NCBI GenBank assembly: GCA_015057825.1 | Contig: SVDN01000005.1 | Coordinates: forward strand, 1-64,000 | Direction of reading: 5' to 3' | Length of the DNA: 64,000 bases | DNA from: Lachnospiraceae bacterium | Lineage (GTDB): Bacteria; Bacillota; Clostridia; Lachnospirales; Lachnospiraceae | Shown here: piece after piece, positions 27,062-34,942 of the stretch | Position numbering within the stretch: the stretch's first letter is position 1 | How the letters are laid out: every line of letters starts with the position of its first letter | Notes under the pieces: generated by a model | Seen by the model: only the letters and a program-made list of their open reading frames with translations | Database searches by the model: none | What the model was told of the DNA's origin: nothing | Program-made: the position numbers and the translations under genes

Positions 27062-29482
27062 ATGAATTACAAAGAAAAAGCAAGACAACTGATAAGCGAA
27101 ATGACTCTCGAAGAAAAAGCCTCTTTATGTTCGGGAGCTTCTTTTTGGAAAACACAAAAAATCGATAGATTAAATATTCCCGACATAATGGTTGCCGACG
27201 GCCCTCATGGGCTTAGAAAACAGGGTAAGAATGAAGACCACTTGGGTCTCGGAGAAAGCATACACGCAACTTGTTTTCCAACGGCAAGTGCCATAGCTTG
27301 CTCTTTTGACAGTGAACTTATTGAAAAAGTCGGAAATGCTTTAGGAGAAGAATGTTTAAAAGAAAAAGTTGCGGTTATATTGGGACCCGGTGCCAATATG
27401 AAAAGAAGCCCTCTTTGCGGACGTAACTTTGAATATTTCAGTGAAGACCCATATGCTGCGGGCAAACTTGCAGCTGCTTGGATAAAAGGAGTCCAGGCAC
27501 TGGGAATCGGCACATCTTTAAAGCATTTTGCGGCAAACAATCAAGAAAAGCTCAGAATGACCATCAGTGCGGTGGTTAACGAGCGCACTCTGAGGGATAT
27601 TTACCTAAGAGCCTTTGAAATAGCTGTAAAAGAGGCTAAGCCAAAAACAATTATGTGCTCATACAATAAAATAAACAGTGTCTATTCAAGCGATAACAAA
27701 GCTTTACTTACGGACATCCTCAGGGACGAATGGGGATATGAGGGTATGGTTGTATCCGACTGGACTGCCGTTCATGACAGAATCCTTGGCGTAAAAGCGG
27801 GACTTGACCTTGAGATGCCCGGAAACGGCGGCTTAAATGACAGAAAAATCGTTGCCGAAGCAAAGGCTTCCAACGATGATGAATTCGAAAAACTGATAGA
27901 TAAATGTGCGGAAAATGTTTTGGCATTGGTTCTTGAGCAAAGCGATGTTTTGGAAAAAGACTTTGATTTTGATAAGGACAAACACCATGCTCTTTCCGTG
28001 GAAGCTGCCGAAAAATCCATTGTTCTTTTAAAAAATGATGAAAATATATTGCCTATTGATAGCAGCAAAAAAATAGCCCTAATCGGTGAGTTTGCCAAAA
28101 CGCCGCGATATCAAGGCGCAGGCAGTTCAAAGATTAATCCTTTTAAAGTTGAAAACGCCTTTGATTGCCTAACTGCGGAAGGCTTCTCAATGGATTTTGC
28201 AAAAGGATATTCCGTAAACAGCAATGACGGCCAAAATCCGGAAGAATCGGATAAACTAATAAAAGAAGCCTGCGAATGCGCAAAGGGCAAAGATGCGGTA
28301 ATTGTTTTTGTGGGGCTTACGGAAGGTTTCGAGTCCGAAGGTTTTGATCGCAAGGATATGAAAATGCCGGAAGATCAGCTTAGACTTTTGAACGAGCTTT
28401 TTAAAGTCAACGAAAATGTCATTGTGGTTCTGTCCGGTGGTGCTCCTGTGGAAATTCCTTGGTTTGACAAGGCAAAAGCCGTGCTTCTTTCCTATCTTGC
28501 GGGTGAAGGTGGCGGGAAAGCCGTATCAAATATTATTTGCGGCAAAACCAATCCTTCCGGAAGGCTGGCGGAAACTTGGCCTTTAAAGCTTGAAGATAAC
28601 CCTTCATATGCAAACTTCCCGGGTAACTCAAAAGAAGTTTTCTACAAAGAAGGTATATATATTGGCTATCGCCATTATGATACAAAAAACATCCCGGTAA
28701 GATTTCCTTTTGGTTACGGGCTTTCATATGGAGATACAAGCTTTAAGGACTTAAAATGCGATAATGAGATTTATTCATACACCAATGAAGAATCGGGCGA
28801 TGGAGCTTTTGAAGCATCAATCAATCTATCCTTTGTTGTAAAAAACAACTCTGACAGGAAGCTTAGAGAAACCGCATTTATTTTCGTCGGACACGAAAGC
28901 AAATTTGTAAGTCTTCCCAAAAAGGAATTACGAAGCTTTTTAAAAATCGATTTGGAAGCGGGCGAAGAAAAAGAAATCAGTGCTTCGATTCCTATTAGCG
29001 AGCTTGGCTACTATAACGCGGAAATCAGAAAACGTTATGTGGAAAACGGCCGTTACAAAATCTGCTTATGTAAAAATGTTAACGATTGTGTTTTGGAAAA
29101 AGATATTGAGATCAAGTTAAAAGACGGCGAATTGGAAGGCTACACCCTTTCAAGCGCAGCCGATGACTACGATGCATTCTTTGCAAACAAAAAATACACG
29201 GAAGTTGCGGTATTTAAAAGACCTTTCACCATGGAAAATTGCTTTAACGATGTTAAAAGCACCTTTATGGGACGATTGGTTTACAAACAGGTAATCAAAA
29301 AAGTTGCGGGCGAAAATGCCGATAAAGAACAGGCTAAAATGATAGCCGCCATGATGAATGAAATGCCGTTTTACGCTCTTACACAAGCCGCAAGTGCGAC
29401 AGTGGGCGAAGGCACCATCGAAGGCATGCTGGATATAATCAATCTTAAGATATTCAGAGGTCTTAAAAAAATTCGAAAGTAA
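27062..29482 (+). CDS. Glycoside hydrolase family 3, beta-glucosidase-like
   Basis: 806 residues, with the GH3 N-terminal barrel, C-terminal alpha/beta sandwich and a fibronectin-III-like end. The catalytic nucleophile aspartate is in VVSDWTAVHD; substrate-binding KHFAANNQE is present. There is no signal peptide, so it acts on imported beta-linked oligosaccharides (glucosides or xylosides). AGGAG lies 11 bases before the ATG. It is monocistronic, with terminator at 29495. The exact sugar specificity is not readable. Confidence 0.92.
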   Translation: MNYKEKARQLISEMTLEEKASLCSGASFWKTQKIDRLNIPDIMVADGPHGLRKQGKNEDHLGLGESIHATCFPTASAIACSFDSELIEKVGNALGEECLKEKVAVILGPGANMKRSPLCGRNFEYFSEDPYAAGKLAAAWIKGVQALGIGTSLKHFAANNQEKLRMTISAVVNERTLRDIYLRAFEIAVKEAKPKTIMCSYNKINSVYSSDNKALLTDILRDEWGYEGMVVSDWTAVHDRILGVKAGLDLEMPGNGGLNDRKIVAEAKASNDDEFEKLIDKCAENVLALVLEQSDVLEKDFDFDKDKHHALSVEAAEKSIVLLKNDENILPIDSSKKIALIGEFAKTPRYQGAGSSKINPFKVENAFDCLTAEGFSMDFAKGYSVNSNDGQNPEESDKLIKEACECAKGKDAVIVFVGLTEGFESEGFDRKDMKMPEDQLRLLNELFKVNENVIVVLSGGAPVEIPWFDKAKAVLLSYLAGEGGGKAVSNIICGKTNPSGRLAETWPLKLEDNPSYANFPGNSKEVFYKEGIYIGYRHYDTKNIPVRFPFGYGLSYGDTSFKDLKCDNEIYSYTNEESGDGAFEASINLSFVVKNNSDRKLRETAFIFVGHESKFVSLPKKELRSFLKIDLEAGEEKEISASIPISELGYYNAEIRKRYVENGRYKICLCKNVNDCVLEKDIEIKLKDGELEGYTLSSAADDYDAFFANKKYTEVAVFKRPFTMENCFNDVKSTFMGRLVYKQVIKKVAGENADKEQAKMIAAMMNEMPFYALTQAASATVGEGTIEGMLDIINLKIFRGLKKIRK

Positions 29483-29493
29483 AAACTGCTTTT

Positions 29494-29798
29494 CAGGCGG
29501 CACTTCAATTTGAGGTGTCGCCTTCCTTATGCAGAGGTTATAATATTTGTTTTTTAACCTGTCGTTCGAATAAGAACATGTAAGGAAAATCAATTTATGC
29601 ATCTTTTATAGTCCGCAATCGGCAAACATTCGACATCCTGTCTCAGTGTTTGCCTGGATTGGACGTCCTGTCCAATCCTTGCTTTCTTGCAGAGATTTTC
29701 CAACATGTTCTAAAATCTCACTTAGTGGTTTTAAAAACAAATATTATAACCTCTGCATATTTACGGCGACTAAATGTGAATGTGTGCCTGATATGCAG
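29494..29798 (-). repeat. Structured intergenic element, copy A
   Basis: About 305 bp, homologous to 58351-58650 in opposite orientation (about three quarters identical by eye). Its core is bounded by 31-bp near-perfect inverted arms (29529-29559 and 29727-29758, outermost ATGCAGAGGTTATAATATTTG). Inside, GAACATG-tt-GGAAAATC pairs with GATTTTCC-tt-ACATGTTC, and a 9-bp hairpin GGATTGGAC/GTCCAATCC lies at 29656-29678. Homology continues outside the arms on both sides: AATGTGAATGTG at 29773-29784 and the GH3 terminator hairpin. It lies directly 3' of the DpnII-type nuclease gene. It is a candidate structured RNA or non-autonomous mobile element. No ORF is visible. Confidence 0.75.
29495..29528 (+). 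terminator. Terminator of the GH3 gene
   Basis: AGGCGgCACtTCA and TGAgGTGtCGCCT pair around ATT, then TTCCTT. Sequence is shared with the terminator at 58614-58650, so it is part of the duplicated element. Confidence 0.75.
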
Positions 29799-29846
29799 TT
29801 TTCTTTTCTTCTTAAAGTAAGAGCAACCTTTTTAGACATCGATTGT

Positions 29847-30710
29847 CTACTTAAAAACTTTCTTCATAATATCATTTTCCATATCATCAATATTGTAAAT
29901 GTGTTCCATTACATCAAACGTTTCACGTAAATTTCCTCTTGCTGATTTCCAACCTATTCCATCTGTAAACCATACAAACGTGAATCCTTCAATCTCATTT
30001 GACTCCTGAGACAGCATTTTATAGCTTCTTGCCGTCTCATTTAGTTTTGAGCCACCTCCAGTATAAAAGTTTGTTTCAACAGCGTATATCATGTCCTGTG
30101 TCTTAATCACAAAATCGAATCTTTTAGCAGCTTTTCCCTGATTTGAAATTGCCGAAAGATCTATGTTCCATTTTTTCTCAATATCCACAAGATACATTTC
30201 TTTGTAATAATCTACATCTTTGGAGAATCCCGCAGAGCGAATGTATCCCTCCACCAAATTTTCCATTTGATGCCCGCCCCTGTTCTTTCTTCCATTTGAA
30301 TCCAATCCAGTTTCAACACCCAATGCATAATCAACTAAATTGTTTATAAGATGATTCGCAATCAAATCAAACAATCCTGTTTTTCTCATGAATAATTTAT
30401 ACTGTTCAATGCTATAATTCATCTTATTAAAGTTGTACAAAAAAGCGCCCTCTTCATCCTGCGCGTATATTTCGCTACCTCGAACTGCAAGAAGCAATGG
30501 TATGCATTTTAATGTCTCCGGATATTTACCAACTATCTCTTCAAACTTTGTTTCAATATCTTTGGCTCCAATAAGAACATTTAGAATATTTAACTCAAGT
30601 TTAATACTTTCAACATTTTTGACCACCTTATTAAAATCTATATAGTAATCATATCCTGAAATACTATTTCTTAATTTTTCGAGCCATTCATCAAAATTGC
30701 GTTCTATCAT
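29847..30710 (-). CDS. dpnB: Type II restriction endonuclease, DpnII/MboI family (GATC)
   Basis: 287 residues, the family length. The nuclease core includes GRKNRGGHQMENLVEGYI and the PD-(D/E)XK-like RFDFVIKTQDMIYAVETNFYTGGGSK region. The family cuts unmethylated GATC. It starts inside the end of the dpnA-like methylase gene (20-bp overlap) and follows a dam-like methylase, the same M-A-B order as the classical DpnII locus. The ribosome-binding site is weak, which may delay nuclease synthesis behind the methylases. GATC specificity is inferred from family and gene order. Confidence 0.9.
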   Translation of the reverse strand: MIERNFDEWLEKLRNSISGYDYYIDFNKVVKNVESIKLELNILNVLIGAKDIETKFEEIVGKYPETLKCIPLLLAVRGSEIYAQDEEGAFLYNFNKMNYSIEQYKLFMRKTGLFDLIANHLINNLVDYALGVETGLDSNGRKNRGGHQMENLVEGYIRSAGFSKDVDYYKEMYLVDIEKKWNIDLSAISNQGKAAKRFDFVIKTQDMIYAVETNFYTGGGSKLNETARSYKMLSQESNEIEGFTFVWFTDGIGWKSARGNLRETFDVMEHIYNIDDMENDIMKKVFK

Positions 30711-31503
30711 TTTCTTCCATCTCCAATCGTGCTTTTGATATATTTAGATACTCCTCTTCAGTATCAATTCCGATGAAGTAACGTTTGAATCTATTCGCTA
30801 CAACACCGGTTGTACCAGAACCACAAAATGGATCTAAAACAATATCTCCAGGCTTTGTAGACGATTGTATGATCCGTTCAAGAAGATACTCCGGTTTTTG
30901 TGTAGGATGTTTACCAAGTTTTTTCTCTGATGGTTTCGTTAAGCTTCCCGTCCAAACATCCTTCATTTGTTTACCAGCATTTTGTTCTTTCATTAATTCA
31001 TAATTAAAAAAATGACGAGCTTTCTTTTCTGCTTTTTGCGCCCATAAAATTGTTTCCGTCGAATGTGTAAAACATCTACACGAGAGATTTGGCGGTGGAT
31101 TCGTCTTTTGCCAAGTTATATTATTAATAATTTTAAAGCCTTCTTGCTCAAGTGCCATCCCAATGGAATAAATATTGTGCATTGTACCTGAAATCCAAAT
31201 ACTTCCATTCGGCTTTAATATCCTCTTACAAAGCTTTATCCATTTTCTATTAAATTTATGTTTTTCTGATACTTCTGTGGCTGAATCGCCGATTTTATCC
31301 CAATTTCCTTTGTTTACAGATACCATCTTGCCGCCATTGCAAGTAATCCCCCCATTACTAAGAAAATATGGTGGATCTGCAAATATCATATCAATACTCT
31401 GTTTTTTTATTTTTGGTAATATAATAAATGAATCATCAAGAATAAGCTGAGCAAATGTGTTTTCAAAAAAATACTTTTCTTTTCCACTTAATACTTTTTC
31501 CAA
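30691..31503 (-). CDS. dpnA: Adenine-specific DNA methyltransferase, DpnA-like
   Basis: 270 residues. The catalytic motif ADPPYF is near residue 42 and the SAM motif DPFCGSGTTGV near 222, the beta-class order of M.DpnA. In the DpnII system this enzyme methylates single- and double-stranded GATC and protects incoming DNA. The start codon is TTG at 31503, supported by AGGGGG six bases upstream. It lies 9 bp behind the dam-like gene and overlaps the nuclease by 20 bp. Confidence 0.9.
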   Translation of the reverse strand: MEKVLSGKEKYFFENTFAQLILDDSFIILPKIKKQSIDMIFADPPYFLSNGGITCNGGKMVSVNKGNWDKIGDSATEVSEKHKFNRKWIKLCKRILKPNGSIWISGTMHNIYSIGMALEQEGFKIINNITWQKTNPPPNLSCRCFTHSTETILWAQKAEKKARHFFNYELMKEQNAGKQMKDVWTGSLTKPSEKKLGKHPTQKPEYLLERIIQSSTKPGDIVLDPFCGSGTTGVVANRFKRYFIGIDTEEEYLNISKARLEMEENDRTQF

Positions 31504-31512
31504 AGCATCCCC

Positions 31513-32346
31513 CTAGTAATTGCAAATGATTACTTCCTCTCCCGTTCTTTTTGACGCATCAGAATTAATCATTCGTTTAACGTTAACAACATCTATTGTA
31601 TAACCTTTATTTCCATACAGTCTATTAATAAAGTCTGTATTATGATTTGTAAGCATACAATAACATCCCTTCTGTGTTAGCTTATCAAAAAGCTTAGCAA
31701 GTCGTTCATGGCTTTCCACATCAAAACCCTCTTTTGTATACGACTCAAACGACGTAGGATTTAAAGGTGCATATGGGCTATCAAAAAATACAAAATCCCC
31801 CTCTTGGGTTCCCTCGCATGCACTTTCAAAATCACCTTGAAGTATCGTAATTTTTTTTAGGTAATCGGATGTATTAATAATTGATTGAACATCAATTGAT
31901 TCTTTTTTGCTGTTGTTGTATGGAACGTTAAATAAGCCTTTTCCATTAACTCGATACAGGCCATTAAAGCAATGCTTATTAATAAAGACAAACAAGGCAG
32001 CTAATTCTGTGTCGAATTCCTCTTTCATAAGCTTATCATTATAATGTTCCCTTAATAAATAATAATAATCCTTTGAGCCTTCAATAATCTTTAAATCAAA
32101 CTCTTTTATGCATTCAATAAAACACTTCGGTTCTTTTTCAATTGTTTTGTACGCATTAATAAGTGCAGCATTGATATCATTAATCACAGCATATTCCGGC
32201 TGTAACATAAACAACACAGCACCACCTCCAACAAAAGGTTCATAATACTTGTTGAATTTTTTTGGCATTCTTTCTGAAATTCTATCAAGTAATTGTCTTT
32301 TTCCCCCAGCCCATTTAACAAATGGTAACACTTTTTTATTAGACAT
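31513..32346 (-). CDS. dpnM: Dam-family DNA adenine methyltransferase, DpnM-like
   Basis: 277 residues. SAM-binding PFVKWAGGKRQLL lies at residues 8-20, FVGGGAV near 40, and the catalytic motif is DSPY (residues about 189-192) in place of DPPY, as in alpha-class Dam enzymes. It methylates adenine in GATC. It is the first gene of the three-gene DpnII-type operon. The promoter is strong (TTGATA-17-TATAAT) and has a TTCAC-N5-GTGAA box just upstream. The ribosome-binding site is weak. Confidence 0.92.
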   Translation of the reverse strand: MSNKKVLPFVKWAGGKRQLLDRISERMPKKFNKYYEPFVGGGAVLFMLQPEYAVINDINAALINAYKTIEKEPKCFIECIKEFDLKIIEGSKDYYYLLREHYNDKLMKEEFDTELAALFVFINKHCFNGLYRVNGKGLFNVPYNNSKKESIDVQSIINTSDYLKKITILQGDFESACEGTQEGDFVFFDSPYAPLNPTSFESYTKEGFDVESHERLAKLFDKLTQKGCYCMLTNHNTDFINRLYGNKGYTIDVVNVKRMINSDASKRTGEEVIICNY

Positions 32347-32379
32347 TTTGCATTTCTCTTTTCGCTTTTCTTAATAACC

Positions 32380-32432
32380 ATTATACGAAAAGCTGTAAAA
32401 ATTATCAACGCCTTGCTTTCACTATTTGTGAA
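32380..32432 (-). promoter_or_regulatory. dpnM promoter with controller box
   Basis: Minus strand TTGATA (32408-32403), 17-bp spacer, TATAAT (32385-32380). TTCAC-TATTT-GTGAA (32418-32432) lies 9 bp upstream of the -35, an activator position. The same box occurs twice at 33241-33300. Confidence 0.7.
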
Positions 32433-32438
32433 ATTTGA

Positions 32439-33167
32439 TTACTTATAGAATACAAAAATGTACTCATGTGCAAGCAACAAAAAATTTCTTTTAATATTCA
32501 TCCATTTCCCCGTGGATTTACAATTATGCTGCTCTTTTATTATTATTTCTTTTAATTTGAAACCCATGTTAATAAAGCTTTGCATCGTTTTAAAGCCAAG
32601 TGGTACAACATCTCCCTCTTGTCTAATATCTCCCATCATAACAGCACAGTATTTTTCTTTTTTTAAAACTCTGTATGATTCGGAAGCAACCTTTTCAATT
32701 GCTTTCCAAAATTTGTCTTTACTTAGTAAAGACAAATCTCCCCTTATGTCCTTGCTATACTTGATGATGTCTAAATATGGAGGATGTGTACAAATAAGAT
32801 CTATGCTTTCATCTTTTAAAATAGACAGATCCATTGCGTTTCCTTGCTTTATGAATATTTTTGATTTGGTATTTCGATTGAAATTGAGATTTGTTTCTGA
32901 TAAAGAAACAGAATGAGGATTGATATCAACACCAATCGCATTGCGGTTAAGTAGTTTCGCTTCAACTAGAGTTGTTCCACTACCTACAAATTGATCTAGA
33001 ATCCAATCTCCCGGATTAGAATAACGAAGAATCAAGTTTCTTGGAATATATGGCGACCAATTCCCTCGATACTTTCCTGAATGAGTTGCCCAATTTCCAC
33101 GGATAGGGAAAGACCAAACAGTGGTTTGCTCTGGGCAAAAATTAGTAGGTCCTAAAACTATAATCAT
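32439..33167 (-). CDS. DNA methyltransferase (N4/N6 family) of the second R-M system
   Basis: 242 residues. It begins with a target-type segment, then the SAM motif LDQFVGSGTTLVEAK (about 57-70) and further on the catalytic tetrapeptide HPPY within CTHPPYLDIIKYS. That order (FxGxG before PPY) and the size resemble small amino-methyltransferases of Type II systems. His replaces the usual Asp/Asn/Ser before PPY. It is divergent from a controller-nuclease pair, the arrangement of PvuII-type systems. AAAGGAGGG precedes the ATG. Target sequence is unknown. Confidence 0.82.
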   Translation of the reverse strand: MIIVLGPTNFCPEQTTVWSFPIRGNWATHSGKYRGNWSPYIPRNLILRYSNPGDWILDQFVGSGTTLVEAKLLNRNAIGVDINPHSVSLSETNLNFNRNTKSKIFIKQGNAMDLSILKDESIDLICTHPPYLDIIKYSKDIRGDLSLLSKDKFWKAIEKVASESYRVLKKEKYCAVMMGDIRQEGDVVPLGFKTMQSFINMGFKLKEIIIKEQHNCKSTGKWMNIKRNFLLLAHEYIFVFYK

Positions 33168-33240
33168 TCCCTCCTTTATTAAGTTTGATATACATATTAC
33201 CGCAAAAAAGTTGTAAAGTCCAGTGGTTTATCAGCATTAT

Positions 33241-33300
33241 TTCACTATAAGTGAATTTAATCTACTTCCGCGAAAAAGTATAATATTCACAAATAGTGAA
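33241..33300 (+). promoter_or_regulatory. Controller promoter with two operator boxes
   Basis: Box 1 TTCAC-TATAA-GTGAA (33241-33255) ends next to the weak -35 TTAATC (33257-33262); TATAAT is at 33279-33284; box 2 TTCAC-AAATA-GTGAA (33286-33300) covers the start site. Upstream activation plus downstream repression is the known C-protein timing logic. Confidence 0.72.
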
Positions 33301-33320
33301 AATATTTGTGGAGGGAAGTT

Positions 33321-33560
33321 ATGAATTTTAAGAGTGATATAGTTCTATATCAAACAATCGGTTCAAATGTCAAGCATTATAGGGCAAAGGCTGGACTCAC
33401 TCAAATGCAATTGGCTGAAAAACTCCAAATTAGTATTAGTTACCTTTCAAAAATAGAAGCATCCGGTTGTGTAAAAAGTCTATCAATTTCTGTATTAAAC
33501 CACATTGCAAATACTCTGCATGTGGATATTAAAGATTTTTTTAATAAACAAGGAGAATAG
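33321..33560 (+). CDS. XRE-family controller (C) protein of the R-M locus
   Basis: 79 residues if translated from the ATG at 33321, which has GGAGGGAAG seven bases upstream; an in-frame start at 33306 would lie upstream of that site. Nearly the whole protein is one helix-turn-helix domain: GLTQMQLAEKLQISISYLSKIEAS. Size and context (nuclease 3 bp downstream, methylase divergent, palindromic boxes at its own promoter) match Type II controller proteins, which activate then repress their own operon so that methylation comes first. The same box in front of dpnM suggests it acts on both R-M systems. Confidence 0.85.
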   Translation: MNFKSDIVLYQTIGSNVKHYRAKAGLTQMQLAEKLQISISYLSKIEASGCVKSLSISVLNHIANTLHVDIKDFFNKQGE

Positions 33561-33563
33561 CAT

Positions 33564-34085
33564 ATGTCAAGAAAAGCAAATATATATGGTGGTGGTGCAC
33601 AAACAAATGCCAACGGATTATTGTTTGAGCAAACAACATCTCTTAATGATGCCCTTAGATCCGCTGGTTACTATTTAAATGGATGCGATGTTTTTATAGA
33701 CAACAAACATATCGGTAAGTCGGTTCCACAACAAAAGGTCTACACAGAATTTTTAAGTCCTATGGGAATTGACTATAGGAACTACAATTCAAAGCAATGG
33801 CGTCCTGATGAATGTTTTATCAATTTCTCAAATAAAACCGCATATATTATTGAAAAAAAATTTCAAAATACCGTAGGGTCTGTTGATGAAAAATTGCCTG
33901 GGTGTGATTTCAAAAAGAAAGAATATATTAAACTTTTTACACCTTTGGGATATAAAGTTGAATATATCTATGTTTTTAATGATTGGTTCAAAGACAGAAA
34001 ATATAAAGATGTCTTGGATTATATAGCAGAATCTAACTGTATTATTTGCTTTAATGAAATACCCGTTAATATTTTAGGACTGTAA
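33564..34085 (+). CDS. Probable Type II restriction endonuclease (PD-(D/E)XK)
   Basis: 173 residues. The segment RPDECFINFSNKTAYIIEKK fits the PD-(D/E)XK core: an Asp in RPDE, a hydrophobic strand, then IIEKK with the E-x-K pair; the following QNTVGSVDEKL is common in such nucleases. It starts 3 bp after the controller stop with AAGGAG, so they are co-translated. Controller-nuclease order with a divergent methylase supports an R-M assignment. The recognition site is unknown, and the family was not named with certainty. Confidence 0.75.
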   Translation: MSRKANIYGGGAQTNANGLLFEQTTSLNDALRSAGYYLNGCDVFIDNKHIGKSVPQQKVYTEFLSPMGIDYRNYNSKQWRPDECFINFSNKTAYIIEKKFQNTVGSVDEKLPGCDFKKKEYIKLFTPLGYKVEYIYVFNDWFKDRKYKDVLDYIAESNCIICFNEIPVNILGL

Positions 34086-34098
34086 AGGAGGTGAAAAT

Positions 34099-34263
34099 AT
34101 GCCATATGGGAATTATGCAGAATGCCCACACTGCGGAAAAGTTGCATACGGAGATGACGAAATAGAAGAACTATTTGGTTTCAGATATGACCACACTATG
34201 CCGCAATCATGGTGCAAAGAATGTCGCAATAGTGGCTCGAATGATGATGAAGATGAAGATTAA
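34099..34263 (+). CDS. Small zinc-ribbon protein, 54 residues
   Basis: ATG 34099 with a perfect AAAGGAGGTG upstream, 13 bp after the nuclease stop, so third gene of the controller operon. It has two Cys pairs, ECPHCGK at residues 8-14 and WCKECRN at about 38-44, spaced as in a zinc ribbon, and an acidic tail DDEDED. No family was recognised. Its place suggests an accessory role in the R-M system, such as DNA or nuclease binding, but this is only context. Confidence 0.7.
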   Translation: MPYGNYAECPHCGKVAYGDDEIEELFGFRYDHTMPQSWCKECRNSGSNDDEDED

Positions 34264-34289
34264 AGAGGATGAGCTATTGCTCATCCTCT
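34264..34289. terminator. Shared terminator between convergent genes
   Basis: AGAGGATGAGC-TATT-GCTCATCCTCT, an 11-bp perfect stem that overlaps the stop codon of the DUF1847 gene and follows the zinc-ribbon stop. Confidence 0.7.
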
Positions 34290-34909
34290 CCGTATAATTT
34301 TGTATAATACCAATTTGATGTATATAGGGCTGCAACGGGGTTGTGGCCCATTACTCTGTCTTTTGCCACAAGGGTTGTGACCGGTGCTTTTGAATGTTTG
34401 GTAAACAACATGTCATGACCTACACACAATCCCATTATTATATTAAAATCCGTATTTTCCTTATTCAAAGTTTCTGCCTGCAATATGGGATTGCAGATGT
34501 TTACGCCGGTTTTATCGCAACGCGGCTCTATATCAAGTTCTCGCTTTAGCACCTCGCCTGCCTTGCATCCGATTCCGAATACTTCAAGGCCATGGCTTCT
34601 AAGGATTTTCGCAAGAGTATTTGTTTCCTTTATCAGCCCAACACATGTTGCTATACCGATTTTTTTATAACCCATACGTTTTGCGAAATCAATGGTTTCC
34701 TGTACTCTTGTCAGATGTCCGTATCCGTCGCATTCCACAAGTGCTGCCACTTGCATCATTTTAAGCTCTTCACCATTGTATTGCGATATGGCTTTTTCTT
34801 TTAATTCTTTGTCCATATTTTCGGATACGCAAAAGGCGGGGTATTTCCCATCTCCCTTGTGACAACTTATTGCCGCACAATCTGCGCAGGATCTTTTTAT
34901 GTCTTTCAT
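34274..34909 (-). CDS. DUF1847 family metal-binding protein
   Basis: 211 residues from ATG 34909, placed by GGAGG seven bases upstream. The N-terminus has a cysteine cluster CADCAAISCHKGD (residues 7-19), then IGIATCVGLIKET, GIGCKAGEV and GLCVGHD, the signature segments of DUF1847. The conserved cysteines suggest a metal or iron-sulfur site. Function is not known. It is a common housekeeping-like gene in clostridia and marks the return to core genome after the R-M island. Confidence 0.85.
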   Translation of the reverse strand: MKDIKRSCADCAAISCHKGDGKYPAFCVSENMDKELKEKAISQYNGEELKMMQVAALVECDGYGHLTRVQETIDFAKRMGYKKIGIATCVGLIKETNTLAKILRSHGLEVFGIGCKAGEVLKRELDIEPRCDKTGVNICNPILQAETLNKENTDFNIIMGLCVGHDMLFTKHSKAPVTTLVAKDRVMGHNPVAALYTSNWYYTKLYGEDEQ

Positions 34910-34942
34910 TTCATCCTCCATATATAAGTTAAAAATTACTTT

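Noticed and set aside
29529..29758. Simple MITE with terminal inverted repeats and target duplication
   Set aside because: Homology between the two copies continues 30-40 bp outside the inverted arms on both sides, and no target duplication was seen at the arm ends. A mobile origin is not excluded, but a plain MITE bounded by these arms does not fit.
29791..29798. CTGCATAT upstream of element A able to pair with the left arm as an alternative fold
   Set aside because: Copy B does not keep this pairing (CTGTATAA against ATGCC), so it is not supported as a switch.
29831..29860. Hairpin TAGACA-ATCGA-TGTCTA across the stop of the DpnII-like nuclease as a terminator
   Set aside because: On the coding strand it is followed by A-rich DNA, with no T-run, so termination is unlikely.
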